Program-made: the position numbers and the translations under genes | Notes under the pieces: model-generated | The model's input: the letters and a program-made list of their open reading frames with translations, nothing else | Database searches by the model: none | Told to the model about the DNA's origin: nothing | Source: Mycolicibacter virginiensis | GTDB lineage: Bacteria; Actinomycetota; Actinomycetes; Mycobacteriales; Mycobacteriaceae | DNA: 64,000 bases | Assembly: GCF_022374935.2 (NCBI RefSeq) | Contig: NZ_CP092430.2 | Coordinates: forward strand, 1 to 64,000 | Reading direction: 5' to 3' | Part shown: positions 32,311-41,022 of the stretch, piece after piece | Numbering within the stretch: position 1 is the stretch's first letter | How the letters are laid out: every line of letters begins with the position of its first letter

Positions 32311-33224
32311 GCGCGACCATCCGATTCGGCAGTGGCGGCGCCACGTGTGTCGGGCAGTTCTTCCCGGCCGCGCAATACGACGGCGACGGCGCCCCGGTCG
32401 TGGTGCTCGGCCACGGGTTGGGCGGCACCGTCGACTCCGGTCTGATCCCGTTCGCCGAACGACTCAGCGAAGCCGGTTTCGCCGCCTTTGCTTTCGACTA
32501 CCGATATTTCGGTGCCTCCGAAGCGCAACCGCGCCAACGGATCTCCATGCAAGAGCAGGTCGACGACTTCCGCTCGGCATGCTCGGCCGCGGCTGAGCAG
32601 CCCGGCGTCGATCCTCGCCGGATCGTGGTGTGGGGAGTGTCGCTGGGCGGCGGGCATGTTTTCGAGGTGGCCGCCACCACGCCCGGTGTCGCCGCCGCCA
32701 TCGCGCTGACACCACTGGTCAGCGGGCCGGCCGCCGCGGTGGCGGCCCTGCCCCACCATCGCCCGGCAGCGATGCTGCGCTCAACGGCAACGGGCTGGCG
32801 CAGTGCGCTGGCCCAACGGTTCGGCGGCCCGCCGGCGACCATCCCCCTGGTGGGCCTCCCCGGGGAGCTGGCCACCCTGACCGCCGACGGCTACCACGCG
32901 GCCTACACCGCGATGGCCGGCCCGACCTGGCGTAACGAGATCGATGCCCAGGTCGGCGTGCAGCTCGGCGGCTACCGTCCGGCGGCCAAGCACGCCGAGG
33001 CCATCGCCTGCCCGCTCCTGGTGCAGATAGCCGATTTCGACCGGGGCGCTCCCCCGCAGGCAGCCGCCAAGGCGGCGTTCGCCGCCCGCGCCGAAGTGCG
33101 GCATTACCCCTGCGATCACTTCGACGTCTTCGCGGGTGGCGACTGGTTCGATCACGTCGTCGAGCACCAGATCGCGTTTCTGGCCCGGCACCTGGCCGGC
33201 GCGACCGCTACGGTCACGGGTTAG
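32307..33224 (+). CDS. Alpha/beta-hydrolase
   Basis: The 305-residue protein has the oxyanion HGLGG (LGHGLGGTVDSG), the nucleophile elbow GVSLGG (about 113-118, Ser) and a C-terminal catalytic His in YPCDHFDVFAG, with an Asp in the IADFDRGAP region. It could cleave an ester produced by the upstream monooxygenase, which is inference. The ATG overlaps the monooxygenase stop (ATGA), so both are coupled; the acyl-CoA ligase gene follows after 8 bp. Confidence 0.88.
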   Translation: MSATIRFGSGGATCVGQFFPAAQYDGDGAPVVVLGHGLGGTVDSGLIPFAERLSEAGFAAFAFDYRYFGASEAQPRQRISMQEQVDDFRSACSAAAEQPGVDPRRIVVWGVSLGGGHVFEVAATTPGVAAAIALTPLVSGPAAAVAALPHHRPAAMLRSTATGWRSALAQRFGGPPATIPLVGLPGELATLTADGYHAAYTAMAGPTWRNEIDAQVGVQLGGYRPAAKHAEAIACPLLVQIADFDRGAPPQAAAKAAFAARAEVRHYPCDHFDVFAGGDWFDHVVEHQIAFLARHLAGATATVTG

Positions 33225-33232
33225 GAGGTCTG

Positions 33233-34843
33233 ATGGCGGAAACCATGCAGCAGCTGCTTGCCGAACGCATCGGTGACACCGGTCTGGCGGTGCTTTACAA
33301 CGACGCCGAAGGCGAGCAGATCCGCTGGTCCTGGCGGGAATACCTCGTCCGCGCGGCCCGCCACGGGGCCGCGGTGCTCGCCCGCGCCGACGCCGACCGG
33401 CCGATGCACGTCGGCGCCCTGCTGGGCAACACCCCCGCGATGCTCACCGCGCTCGCCGCCGCCGGGCTGGGCGGCTACGTCCTGTGCGGGGTCAACGACA
33501 CCCGCCGCGGCTCGGCACTCGCCGGGGATCTGCGCACCGCCGATGTACAGCTCCTGCTCGTCGATGCCGAACATCGCGCGTTGCTGCAGGGACTCGAGCT
33601 GCCCGGCGTTACGGTCATCGACGTCGACGACCCGGCCTGGGCCAGCGAGTGCGCGGATGCCGGGGTACTGCAGCCGCATCGGCAGGTCGGGCCGCTGGAC
33701 CCATTCATGCTGATCTTCACCTCGGGCACCAGTGGGGACCCGAAAGCCGTTCTGGTCAGCCACTTCATGGTGCTGGTCGCCGGGCAGAGCCTCACCGAGC
33801 GATTCGAGTTGGGCGCCGACGACGTCGTCTACCTGTCCATGCCGTTGTTCCATTCGAATGCGATCGCGGCCGGCTTCGGTCCGGCGGTGGCCGCCGGTGC
33901 GGCGATGGCGCCGGCGAAATTCTCGGCTTCGCGGTTCTTGGCCGACATCCGCGCCTACGGTGGCACGTATATGAACTACGTCGGTAAACCGTTCGCCTAC
34001 CTACTGGCGCATCCCGAGCGGCCCGATGACGCCGAGAATCCGCTTCGGGTCGCCTTCGGTAATGAGGCCTCCGAACGTGACATCGGCGAGTTCTCCCGCC
34101 GGTTCGGTGTCCACGTGGTCGACGCCTTCGGCTCCACCGAGAACGCCGTCACCATCACCCGTGACGAAGGCACCCCGCCCGGTTCGGTGGGACGCGGATT
34201 CCCCGGCGTCGCCATCTACAAGAGCGATCCCGTCAGCGAGTGCCCCCCCGCGGTCTTCGACGAGCACGGTGCGTTGATCAACGCCGACGAGGCGATCGGC
34301 GAACTGGTCAACACCGCCGGGTCGGGCTTCTTCTCGGGCTACTACAACAACGAACAGGCCACCGCGGACCGTATGCGCGACGGCATGTACTGGTCAGGCG
34401 ACCTCGCCTACGCCGACGCCGACGGCTGGATCTACCTGGCCGGGCGCACCGCCGACTGGATGCGGGTCGACGGCGAGAACCTGGCGGCGGCGCCGATCGA
34501 GCGGATCCTGATGCGCCACCCCGATATCAACCAGGCCGCGGTGTACGCCGTGCCGGACGGTAACGTCGGCGATCAGGTGATGGCCGCCCTGGTGTTGCGC
34601 GACGGCGCCCGGCTGACCGAGGGCGAGTTCGCCGATTTCCTTGTCTCTCAAGAGGACCTCTCCCCCAAGGCCTGGCCACGTTATGTCCGGCTGACCGAGG
34701 AACTGCCCTCGACGGCAACCAACAAGATCCTCAAACGTGTGTTGGTCGCCGACGGTACCGACGTCGGTGCAGACAACCTGTGGGAGCGTCCCGAACGAGA
34801 GCGCACCTACCGAACCACCACGACGACGGGAGCGCGACGATGA
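33233..34843 (+). CDS. Acyl-CoA synthetase (AMP-binding, FadD-like)
   Basis: The 536-residue enzyme belongs to the ANL superfamily and would activate a carboxylic acid to its CoA thioester through an acyl-adenylate. It has the P-loop-like FTSGTSGDPKAVLVSH (about 161-176), the VDAFGSTENAV motif, YWSGDLAYADADGWIYLAGR and the C-terminal catalytic Lys region (TNKILKRVL). It is coupled by a four-base overlap to the downstream SDR gene. Within the operon it fits the step that feeds the degradation product to beta-oxidation; the acyl chain is unknown. Confidence 0.92.
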   Translation: MAETMQQLLAERIGDTGLAVLYNDAEGEQIRWSWREYLVRAARHGAAVLARADADRPMHVGALLGNTPAMLTALAAAGLGGYVLCGVNDTRRGSALAGDLRTADVQLLLVDAEHRALLQGLELPGVTVIDVDDPAWASECADAGVLQPHRQVGPLDPFMLIFTSGTSGDPKAVLVSHFMVLVAGQSLTERFELGADDVVYLSMPLFHSNAIAAGFGPAVAAGAAMAPAKFSASRFLADIRAYGGTYMNYVGKPFAYLLAHPERPDDAENPLRVAFGNEASERDIGEFSRRFGVHVVDAFGSTENAVTITRDEGTPPGSVGRGFPGVAIYKSDPVSECPPAVFDEHGALINADEAIGELVNTAGSGFFSGYYNNEQATADRMRDGMYWSGDLAYADADGWIYLAGRTADWMRVDGENLAAAPIERILMRHPDINQAAVYAVPDGNVGDQVMAALVLRDGARLTEGEFADFLVSQEDLSPKAWPRYVRLTEELPSTATNKILKRVLVADGTDVGADNLWERPERERTYRTTTTTGARR

Positions 34844-35625
34844 CGGCTCAAAGGCCCGTGGCCCTGATCGTGGGCGGCGCTTCCGGGATCGGGTTGGCCA
34901 CCGCGCACGCCCTGGTCGCCCGCGGCGACCATGTGGTGATCGCCGACATCAACGAGGAAGCCGCCCGTGCCCGCGCCGCCGAGCTCGCCGGTATGGCCAC
35001 CGCCGTCGTCGCGGATGTGACCGACGAGGCCAGTGTCGCAGCGGCTTTCGCGGTCGCCCGCGAGGCCGGACCGCTCCGCACGGTGGTCAGTTGCGCCGGC
35101 CTGTCGATCATCGGCCCGATCGCCGACATCGAGCTGTCCGGTTGGCAGACCACCATCGATGTCTGCCTCACCGGCACCATGCTGGTGATCAAACATGCGG
35201 CCCGCAATCTCGAAGACGGCGGCAGCGTGGTCGCGATCTCCTCGCTGAACGGGCGTCAGCCCGGCACCACGATGGCCGCGTACTGCAGCGCCAAGGCCGG
35301 AGTGCTGATGCTGGTCCAAGTGGCCGCCCTGGAGCTGGGCCCGCGCGGCATCCGGGTCAACGCGGTCTCTCCCGGCCTGGTGGACACTCCCCTGGTCGCC
35401 GGCCTGGCGATGGTGCCCGGGCTCACCGACGAGTACATCGAAAACACCCCGCTCGGGCGCTCCGGCATCCCCGACGACATCGCCCAGACCGTGGAGTTCT
35501 TGACCTCGGAACGCGCCGGCTGGATCACCGGGTCGGCCTTCGACGTCAACGGCGGCGCACATCTGAAGCGCTACCCCGACGTGCTCGGCAAAGTACAAGC
35601 GTTAGCAACAGGATTAGAAGGATGA
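34840..35625 (+). CDS. Short-chain dehydrogenase/reductase
   Basis: The 261-residue SDR has GGASGIG cofactor binding (about 11-17), a CAG variant of the NNAG motif (VVSCAGLSI), Ser in ISSLNG and catalytic YCSAK. The ATG at 34840 overlaps the ligase stop; a longer frame is rejected because it runs through the ligase C-terminus. It probably oxidises an alcohol or reduces a ketone in the pathway. The alcohol dehydrogenase gene follows after 4 bp. Confidence 0.92.
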   Translation: MTAQRPVALIVGGASGIGLATAHALVARGDHVVIADINEEAARARAAELAGMATAVVADVTDEASVAAAFAVAREAGPLRTVVSCAGLSIIGPIADIELSGWQTTIDVCLTGTMLVIKHAARNLEDGGSVVAISSLNGRQPGTTMAAYCSAKAGVLMLVQVAALELGPRGIRVNAVSPGLVDTPLVAGLAMVPGLTDEYIENTPLGRSGIPDDIAQTVEFLTSERAGWITGSAFDVNGGAHLKRYPDVLGKVQALATGLEG

Positions 35626-35629
35626 AGCG

Positions 35630-36655
35630 ATGCGCAGTGTCGTAATCGATGGGCCCGGATCGATCCGAGTCGACACCCGCCCCGACCCCGAGCTGCCCGG
35701 AGCCGACGGCGCCGTCGTCGAGGTGACCGCCACCGCGATCTGCGGTTCCGATCTGCACTTCTACGAAGGCGACTACCCGATCGCCGACCCGGTTCCGTTG
35801 GGCCACGAGGCGATCGGCACCGTCGTCGAGGTCGGCTCGCAGGTGAACTCCGTACGGGTCGGTGACCGGGTCATGGTCTCCTCGGTCGCGGGCTGCGGGC
35901 ACTGCGCCGGGTGCGGCACCCTCGACCCCATCCGGTGTCATTCGGGCCCGCAGATCTTCGGATCGGGTCTGCTGGGCGGTGCTCAGTCGGAGCTGCTTGC
36001 CGTGCCGGGCGCCGACTTTCAGTTGGCCCGGATTCCCGAGGGGATTCTTGACGCCGAAGCCCTGTTGCTCACCGACAACCTCGCCACCGGTTGGGCGGCC
36101 GCGCTGCGCGCCGACATCCCGGTCGGCGGCACGGTAGCGGTGATCGGGTTGGGTGCGGTCGGTCTGTGTGCGGCACGTAGTGCGCTGTTCCTGGGCGCAG
36201 CAACGGTTCTCGGCATCGATCCGGTACGTGAGCGCCGGGAACGGGCTGCCCTGATGGGTGTGACTCCGGCGGAGCCGCCGGCCACGGCCGCGGCCATGGA
36301 GCTCAGCGGTGGACGCGGTGTGGACGCGGTGATCGACGCCGTCGGCTCGGACACCACGATGTCCGACGCCCTGAACGCGATACGACCCGGCGGGACGGTA
36401 TCGGTGGTCGGCGTGCATGACCTGCAGCCCTTCCCGTTCCCGGCGTTGCCGGCTCTGCTGCGCAGTGCAACGCTGCGGATGACCACCGCGCCCGTGCAAC
36501 AGACGTGGCCCCAGCTGGTGCCGCTGCTGCAATCCGGGCGGCTGTCGGTGGACGGGATCTTCACCACCGAGATGGCCCTGGACGACGCGGCCGACGCCTA
36601 TCGTGCGGTGGCGGCGCGGTCCGGAGACGTGGTGAAGGTGCTGCTCACGCCGTAG
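35630..36655 (+). CDS. Zinc-dependent medium-chain alcohol dehydrogenase
   Basis: The 341-residue MDR enzyme has the catalytic zinc ligands in ICGSDLHFYEGDYP and LGHEAIGTVVEVG, the structural zinc loop with four Cys (AGCGHCAGCGTLDPIRC) and the cofactor motif GLGAVGLCAA. It would oxidise an alcohol to an aldehyde or ketone with NAD(P). It lies 4 bp after the SDR gene and 34 bp before the DapB-like gene, thus in the same operon. The substrate is not evident. Confidence 0.92.
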   Translation: MRSVVIDGPGSIRVDTRPDPELPGADGAVVEVTATAICGSDLHFYEGDYPIADPVPLGHEAIGTVVEVGSQVNSVRVGDRVMVSSVAGCGHCAGCGTLDPIRCHSGPQIFGSGLLGGAQSELLAVPGADFQLARIPEGILDAEALLLTDNLATGWAAALRADIPVGGTVAVIGLGAVGLCAARSALFLGAATVLGIDPVRERRERAALMGVTPAEPPATAAAMELSGGRGVDAVIDAVGSDTTMSDALNAIRPGGTVSVVGVHDLQPFPFPALPALLRSATLRMTTAPVQQTWPQLVPLLQSGRLSVDGIFTTEMALDDAADAYRAVAARSGDVVKVLLTP

Positions 36656-36689
36656 CCTGAAGCGACGCCGGGGGACGAGAGGATGTCAG

Positions 36690-37760
36690 ATGGTCAAGCG
36701 GATCGTCGTCTGGGGCACCGGGTTTGTCGGCAAGTTGGTCATCCCCGAGATCGTCAGACACCCGCTGTTCGAGCTGGTCGGTGTCGGCGTCAGTGATCCC
36801 GCCAAGGTGGGACGCGACGTCGGTGAGATCTGCGGGATCCCCGAGATCGGCGTCACCGCCACCGATGACGTCGACGCTTTGATCGCCCTGGCGCCCGACG
36901 CACTGGTGCACTACGGCCCGACCGCCGCGCACGCGGGCGACAACATCGCGTTGATGTCGCGGTTCCTACGTGCCGGGATCGACGTCTGCTCCACCGCGAT
37001 GACCCCGTGGGTCTGGCCCGGTCTCAAGCTCAACACGCCGGACCTGCTGACGCCGATCACCCAAGCGTGCGAGGACGGCGGAGCGTCGTGTTTCACAACG
37101 GGCATTGACCCCGGCTTCGCCAACGACCTGTTCCCGATGACCCTGATGGGGGTCTGCGCCGAGGTGCGCAAGGTGCGGGCCTCCGAGCTGTTGGATTACA
37201 CCAACTACACCGGTGACTACGAGAACGAGATGGGGATCGGCCGCGACCCCGACTTCCAGCCCGTGCTCAAGATCCCCGAGGTACTGATCTTCGCCTGGGG
37301 TGGCACCGTGCCGATGATCGCGCATGCCGCCGGGATCGAACTGGACGAGATCACCACCACCTGGGACACCTGGGTGACGCCGAACGAACGCACCACCGCT
37401 AAAGGCGTGATCGCCCCCGGCCAGGTCGCGGCGGTGCGGTTCACCATCAACGGCATCTACCGCGGCGAGACCCGGATCCAACTCGAACACGTCAACCGGA
37501 TCGGTCGAGACGCCGCACCCGACTGGCCGGCGGGCACCCAGGACGACGTGTACCGCGTCGATATCGAAGGGACGCCGAGCATTTCGCAGGAGACGGCGTT
37601 CCACTTCACCGATGGCTCGGGTCGTGACGCGGCGACGGCCGGCTGCCTGGCCACCGGGATGCGCGCGCTGAATGCGGTGCCCGCGGTCAATGATCTTCCG
37701 CCGGGCTGGGTCACGGCCCTGGACCTGCCGCTGATTCCGGGAGCGGGCACCATTCGGTGA
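36690..37760 (+). CDS. DapB-like NAD(P)-dependent oxidoreductase
   Basis: The 356-residue protein starts with a Rossmann fold (VVWGTGFVGKLVIPEI, about 6-21) and resembles the dihydrodipicolinate reductase-like/2,4-diaminopentanoate dehydrogenase-like family common in mycobacteria. It has FTTGIDPGFANDLFP and the NYTGDYENEMGIGRDPDF region. It is not the lysine-pathway DapB, which is shorter. Mycobacterial members often sit in lipid, steroid or terpenoid catabolic clusters. It is the last gene of the monooxygenase operon; the actual substrate is unknown. Confidence 0.82.
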   Translation: MVKRIVVWGTGFVGKLVIPEIVRHPLFELVGVGVSDPAKVGRDVGEICGIPEIGVTATDDVDALIALAPDALVHYGPTAAHAGDNIALMSRFLRAGIDVCSTAMTPWVWPGLKLNTPDLLTPITQACEDGGASCFTTGIDPGFANDLFPMTLMGVCAEVRKVRASELLDYTNYTGDYENEMGIGRDPDFQPVLKIPEVLIFAWGGTVPMIAHAAGIELDEITTTWDTWVTPNERTTAKGVIAPGQVAAVRFTINGIYRGETRIQLEHVNRIGRDAAPDWPAGTQDDVYRVDIEGTPSISQETAFHFTDGSGRDAATAGCLATGMRALNAVPAVNDLPPGWVTALDLPLIPGAGTIR

Positions 37761-37772
37761 GAGCGGGATCGG

Positions 37773-38747
37773 CTAGCGGCCGCGGGGCCGCCGCGGCCGT
37801 AGCCGCAGCGGCGGCATCGGCGGGGCGGGCAGCCGTTGCAGGCGGCCCTGATAGCCGCTGACCCGGCCGAACTGCTCGTCCTCGTCTTGCCAGCGTCGGC
37901 GGAACTCAACGATCTCGTCGTGGCTGCGACCGATGAAGTTCCACCACAGCACCAACTCCTCGCGAAACGGCACCCCGCCCAGCACCAGGATTCGGGCGGG
38001 GGAGTCGCCGGTGTTGCGCAGCGGCAGCACCGTGCGACCGGGGCCTTGATAGCCGAGCTCACCGAAACCCAGGCCCGTGCCGCCTAGGCTGACCGCGCCC
38101 TGGTCGCACAGCACGCCGTGTTCGAATGCGGGGTCGACGTCGAGTGCCAGCTCGGTGCGCGGATCCAGGTCCAGTTGGGCGCCCAGCAGGGGAGTGAAGG
38201 TCGCGACGGGGGAGCGGTACCCAACCAGATCGCCGAGGAACACCAGCGCAGATGCGCCGGGTAGCGAAACCGGTTCGGGCGCAAAATGGTTGAAGTCGCG
38301 GGCACTGTTGCGAGCTGTGTCGGGCAGGGCGACCCAGAGCTGCACACCCCGCAGGACAGGAGCCGACTCCGGGTCGACTGAGACCTCGGAGTGGCAGATT
38401 CCCGCGCCGGCCGTCATCAAGTTCAACTCACCGGGGCGCACCAGCGCGTGCACGCCGCCGCTGTCGCGGTGCTCGACTCGCCCGCTGAACAGCCAGGTCG
38501 CCGTCTGTAGTCCGGTGTGTGGGTGCGGGGGTACGTCCATGCCGCCGTCGGCGACGTCGTGAGGTCCGTAATGGTCGACGAAGCACCAGGCGCCGATCAG
38601 TGACCGGTTGCGCTGCGGCAAGGTGCGCCGGACTTCAATGGCACGCGCTCCGCCCAGCGGCACCTCACGGGGTTGCAGTACCTCGATATGATCTTCGGGC
38701 GTTGCCGCACAGGCGAATTCAGTCGAGGTGGCCTCCAGGTTGCTCAA
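37773..38747 (-). CDS. Pirin-family cupin protein
   Basis: The 324-residue bicupin has the pirin metal-binding residues in PPHPHTGLQTATWLFSG, GGVHALVRPGE and HSEVS segments, followed by a C-terminal cupin (pirin_C) domain and a basic Arg/Pro-rich tail. Pirins have been described as quercetinases or redox-sensitive cofactors. Its role here is unknown. It is convergent with the monooxygenase operon (12-bp gap) and is followed on the same strand by nothing; whiB5 lies upstream. Confidence 0.9.
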   Translation of the reverse strand: MSNLEATSTEFACAATPEDHIEVLQPREVPLGGARAIEVRRTLPQRNRSLIGAWCFVDHYGPHDVADGGMDVPPHPHTGLQTATWLFSGRVEHRDSGGVHALVRPGELNLMTAGAGICHSEVSVDPESAPVLRGVQLWVALPDTARNSARDFNHFAPEPVSLPGASALVFLGDLVGYRSPVATFTPLLGAQLDLDPRTELALDVDPAFEHGVLCDQGAVSLGGTGLGFGELGYQGPGRTVLPLRNTGDSPARILVLGGVPFREELVLWWNFIGRSHDEIVEFRRRWQDEDEQFGRVSGYQGRLQRLPAPPMPPLRLRPRRPRGR

Positions 38748-38817
38748 CTGTCCACCTCCGCGCCGTGCGCCATGCCGCTGTGGCGATCCTACCGACCGGT
38801 GCCGTGGGCGGTCGTGG

Positions 38818-39234
38818 TCACGCCGCTGATCGAGGGTCGAGCCGCCCGGCGGGCAGGTGAAAAACCGTCGCTGTCACCGGCAGCTGTTCGCGTTCGTGGT
38901 TGGTCAGCAGCGTCTGGTTGTCGGGCAACTCGCGGGTGTTGACTTCGCCGGCGGCGATGGCGCGCAACAGCGCGTGTGCCTGGGCGAGTTCGGCCCGCTT
39001 GCGGTACTGGCCGCCGGGTAGCTTCACGCCGGCCCACACGCCGTACTCCTCGCCGCGCTCCACGGCGAGCGCCGCGCACCGGCGTTGCTGTGCGAGTGGG
39101 CAGCGTCGCAGGCACTGCAGCCGCGCCTCGGTGGAGGACTGTTCGTAGGCCCGGGCCTTCGCGGCCCCATCGGCACTGTCGGCGTCGGGGTAGCCGAACC
39201 ACAGTTCGGGATTGGCGGAGCAGGGGGGTGCCAT
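38818..39234 (-). CDS. whiB5: WhiB-family Fe-S transcription factor, WhiB5-like (Rv0022c)
   Basis: WhiB proteins carry a [4Fe-4S] cluster and regulate transcription with the primary sigma factor. The 138-residue protein (139 in M. tuberculosis WhiB5) has four Cys: Cys5 and then a Cx3Cx7C triplet (CLRRCPLAQQRRC), wider than the usual Cx2Cx5C; I recall this spacing as characteristic of WhiB5 but cannot verify it. The GVWAGV turn and a basic KLPGGQYRKR tail follow. The ATG at 39234 is preceded by GAGGAGG. It is divergent from an XRE gene as Rv0022c is from Rv0023. WhiB5 has been reported to affect ESX-2 genes, and an ESX-2 locus follows here. Confidence 0.87.
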   Translation of the reverse strand: MAPPCSANPELWFGYPDADSADGAAKARAYEQSSTEARLQCLRRCPLAQQRRCAALAVERGEEYGVWAGVKLPGGQYRKRAELAQAHALLRAIAAGEVNTRELPDNQTLLTNHEREQLPVTATVFHLPAGRLDPRSAA

Positions 39235-39383
39235 CGGAAGGGCCTCCTCGCGAACAGATCGAATAACGTAGAAGAAAACGTATACGATCGAATACGGCGA
39301 GCGCAACAGAAGTTGATAAAAACATATATGTAAGTAGTGAAGGGCCAGGCTGTGTACGATCCGTCCATGGCCGGGGCGCAACA
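39235..39383. promoter_or_regulatory. AT-rich divergent whiB5/XRE promoter region
   Basis: This 149-bp gap is much more AT-rich than its surroundings. It holds perfect palindromes CGTATACG (39279-39286) and ACATATATGT (39322-39331), likely operators, and a TACGAT -10-like element (39355-39360) for the rightward transcript, 6 nt before an ATG. Confidence 0.6.
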
Positions 39384-39387
39384 ATGA
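39367..39387 (+). CDS. Possible leaderless leader peptide (MAGAQQ) coupled to the XRE gene
   Basis: An ATG six bases after the TACGAT -10-like element opens a six-codon frame whose TGA (39385-39387) overlaps the ATG of the XRE gene (ATGA). The XRE start has no clear Shine-Dalgarno, so ribosomes may reach it by terminating on this leader. Only sequence layout supports this. Confidence 0.35.
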   Translation: MAGAQQ

Positions 39388-40154
39388 GCCGCGAAGCGGC
39401 GGGCGCGGCCATTCGGGCACTGCGGGAGGCGCGCGACTGGTCGTTGGCCGACCTGGCCGCGGCCACCGGGGTCAGCATCATGGGATTGAGCTACCTCGAG
39501 CGTGGCGCCCGCAAGCCGCACAAAGGCACAGTTCAGAAGGTTGAAAATGGGCTCGGCCTGCCGCCGGGCACCTATTCTCGGCTCCTGGTCGCCGACGACG
39601 CCGACGCTGAACTTGCCCAGTTGATCTCCGCGACCGGGCCGCAGGCACCCGCCGCGCGTCCCGCCGGAGCCATCGTCGTCGACCGGCACAGCGACACCGA
39701 AGTGCTGGAGGGATACGCCGAGGCACAGCTCGATGCGCTGCGTTCAGTGATTGCAAGACTGCCATCGGAAGCATCAGACGAATACGAGACATATATTCTT
39801 TCCGTGATCACGCAGTGCGTGAAGGCGGAGATGCTCGCGGCCAGTTCGTGGCGGGTGGCGGTGAACGCGGGCGCCGATCACGCTGCCCGACTGATGGCGC
39901 ACCTGCAGGCCCTGGAGGCGACGCGCACTGATCTGCTGCAACGGATGCCTGGCAGTTTGACCGCTCGCTTCGACCGGGCGTGTGCGCAGTCGTCGCTGCC
40001 CGAACCGGTGATCGCGGCGTTGATCGGCGTCGGCCCCGAAGAGATGTGGGACATCCGCAACAGGGGCGTGATCCCGCCCGGCGCGCTGGCCCGAGTCCGT
40101 GCCTTCGCGGACGGATCCGTGGACGCGACAGATGGTGGCGACGAAGGGGGATAA
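39384..40154 (+). CDS. XRE-family HTH regulator (Rv0023-like)
   Basis: The 256-residue protein, the same length as I recall for Rv0023, has an N-terminal Cro/cI HTH (about 3-60: AAIRALREARDWSLADLAAATGVSIMGLSYLERGARKPHKGTVQKVENGLGLPPGTYSRLL). A helical C-terminal region (about 100-245) contains SYILSVITQCVKAEMLA-like and WRVAVNAGADHAARLMAHLQALEATRTDLL segments of unknown function. It is divergent from whiB5 and two bases upstream of the NlpC/P60 gene, thus heads the accessory block and probably controls it. The start is fixed by position rather than by a good RBS. Confidence 0.88.
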   Translation: MSREAAGAAIRALREARDWSLADLAAATGVSIMGLSYLERGARKPHKGTVQKVENGLGLPPGTYSRLLVADDADAELAQLISATGPQAPAARPAGAIVVDRHSDTEVLEGYAEAQLDALRSVIARLPSEASDEYETYILSVITQCVKAEMLAASSWRVAVNAGADHAARLMAHLQALEATRTDLLQRMPGSLTARFDRACAQSSLPEPVIAALIGVGPEEMWDIRNRGVIPPGALARVRAFADGSVDATDGGDEGG

Positions 40155-40156
40155 CA

Positions 40157-40990
40157 GTGAGCAACGGTGAGTTGGAGCTACTGACACGCGCCAATGAGCT
40201 GTTCGCGGGCAAACCACGGCCCGCGTCACTGGAATCCGCGCTGGATCACTACGCCGAGTTGTTGCAGCGCAACGCCAACACCGACACGGGCACCGGGCAT
40301 GACCGGTACCGGATGGCGGTGCTTGCCCAGCGAGATCGGTTATTGGCCAGCGCGCGCACCGATGCGCTGGCCACCACGGTGCTGGCCGCCGCGGTCGCCG
40401 ACCACGCCCGGGCACGCCAGCAGACCGACGGTGTCGTCGCCGCCGCCCGCGCCGACTCGGTGCTCACCCCGAACACGCCGTTGGCGCATCGGGAGGCGAT
40501 GCGCCGGCGGGTGGCCCGGCTACGCGCCCAACACGCCCACGTGGTGTCGGCCCAGCATCGCGCGCGGGCCCACCGCGCAAGGTTGCGGCGGCTGCGATAC
40601 CGGGGAGCGCGGCGCGGACCCGTGGGCGTGGACCGGTTGCGGCTGCCCAACACTCGGGGCGGGCTGGCGGTCCGCGCCGCACTGTCGCGACTCGGCAGAC
40701 CCTATGTCTGGGGTGCGACCGGGCCCGACCGATTCGATTGCTCGGGGCTGACTCAGTGGGCGTATCGCCAGGCCGGCGTGCCGCTGTCGCGTACCACCTA
40801 CACGCAGATCTACGAAGGAATCCCGGTGCCGCGCCCCCAGATTCGACCCGGCGACCTGGTCTTCCCCAGCACCGGGCATGTTCAGCTGGCGATCGGCGGC
40901 AACCGGGTGATCGAAGCCCCGCACGCCGGCGCAACCGTGCAGATCAGCCCGCTGGGCGCGCATGTGGCGATCCGACGGCCGGTGCCGTGA
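40157..40990 (+). CDS. NlpC/P60 (C40) peptidase (Rv0024-like)
   Basis: NlpC/P60 proteases cleave D-Glu-mDAP bonds in peptidoglycan stems. The 277-residue protein has an N-terminal helical domain (about 1-155) and a C40 domain with catalytic Cys195 (DRFDCSGLTQWAYRQAGV), His241 (PSTGHVQLAIG) and polar His256 (EAPHAGA). The start GTG at 40157 follows AGGGGG by about seven bases and gives a length close to Rv0024 (281). There is no signal peptide or membrane span, so export could depend on the adjacent ESX-2 system or another route; the protein could otherwise be cytoplasmic. Confidence 0.88.
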   Translation: MSNGELELLTRANELFAGKPRPASLESALDHYAELLQRNANTDTGTGHDRYRMAVLAQRDRLLASARTDALATTVLAAAVADHARARQQTDGVVAAARADSVLTPNTPLAHREAMRRRVARLRAQHAHVVSAQHRARAHRARLRRLRYRGARRGPVGVDRLRLPNTRGGLAVRAALSRLGRPYVWGATGPDRFDCSGLTQWAYRQAGVPLSRTTYTQIYEGIPVPRPQIRPGDLVFPSTGHVQLAIGGNRVIEAPHAGATVQISPLGAHVAIRRPVP

Positions 40991-41022
40991 TCGGAGGCAT
41001 CCCCACCTGATGCTCGGGTGAA

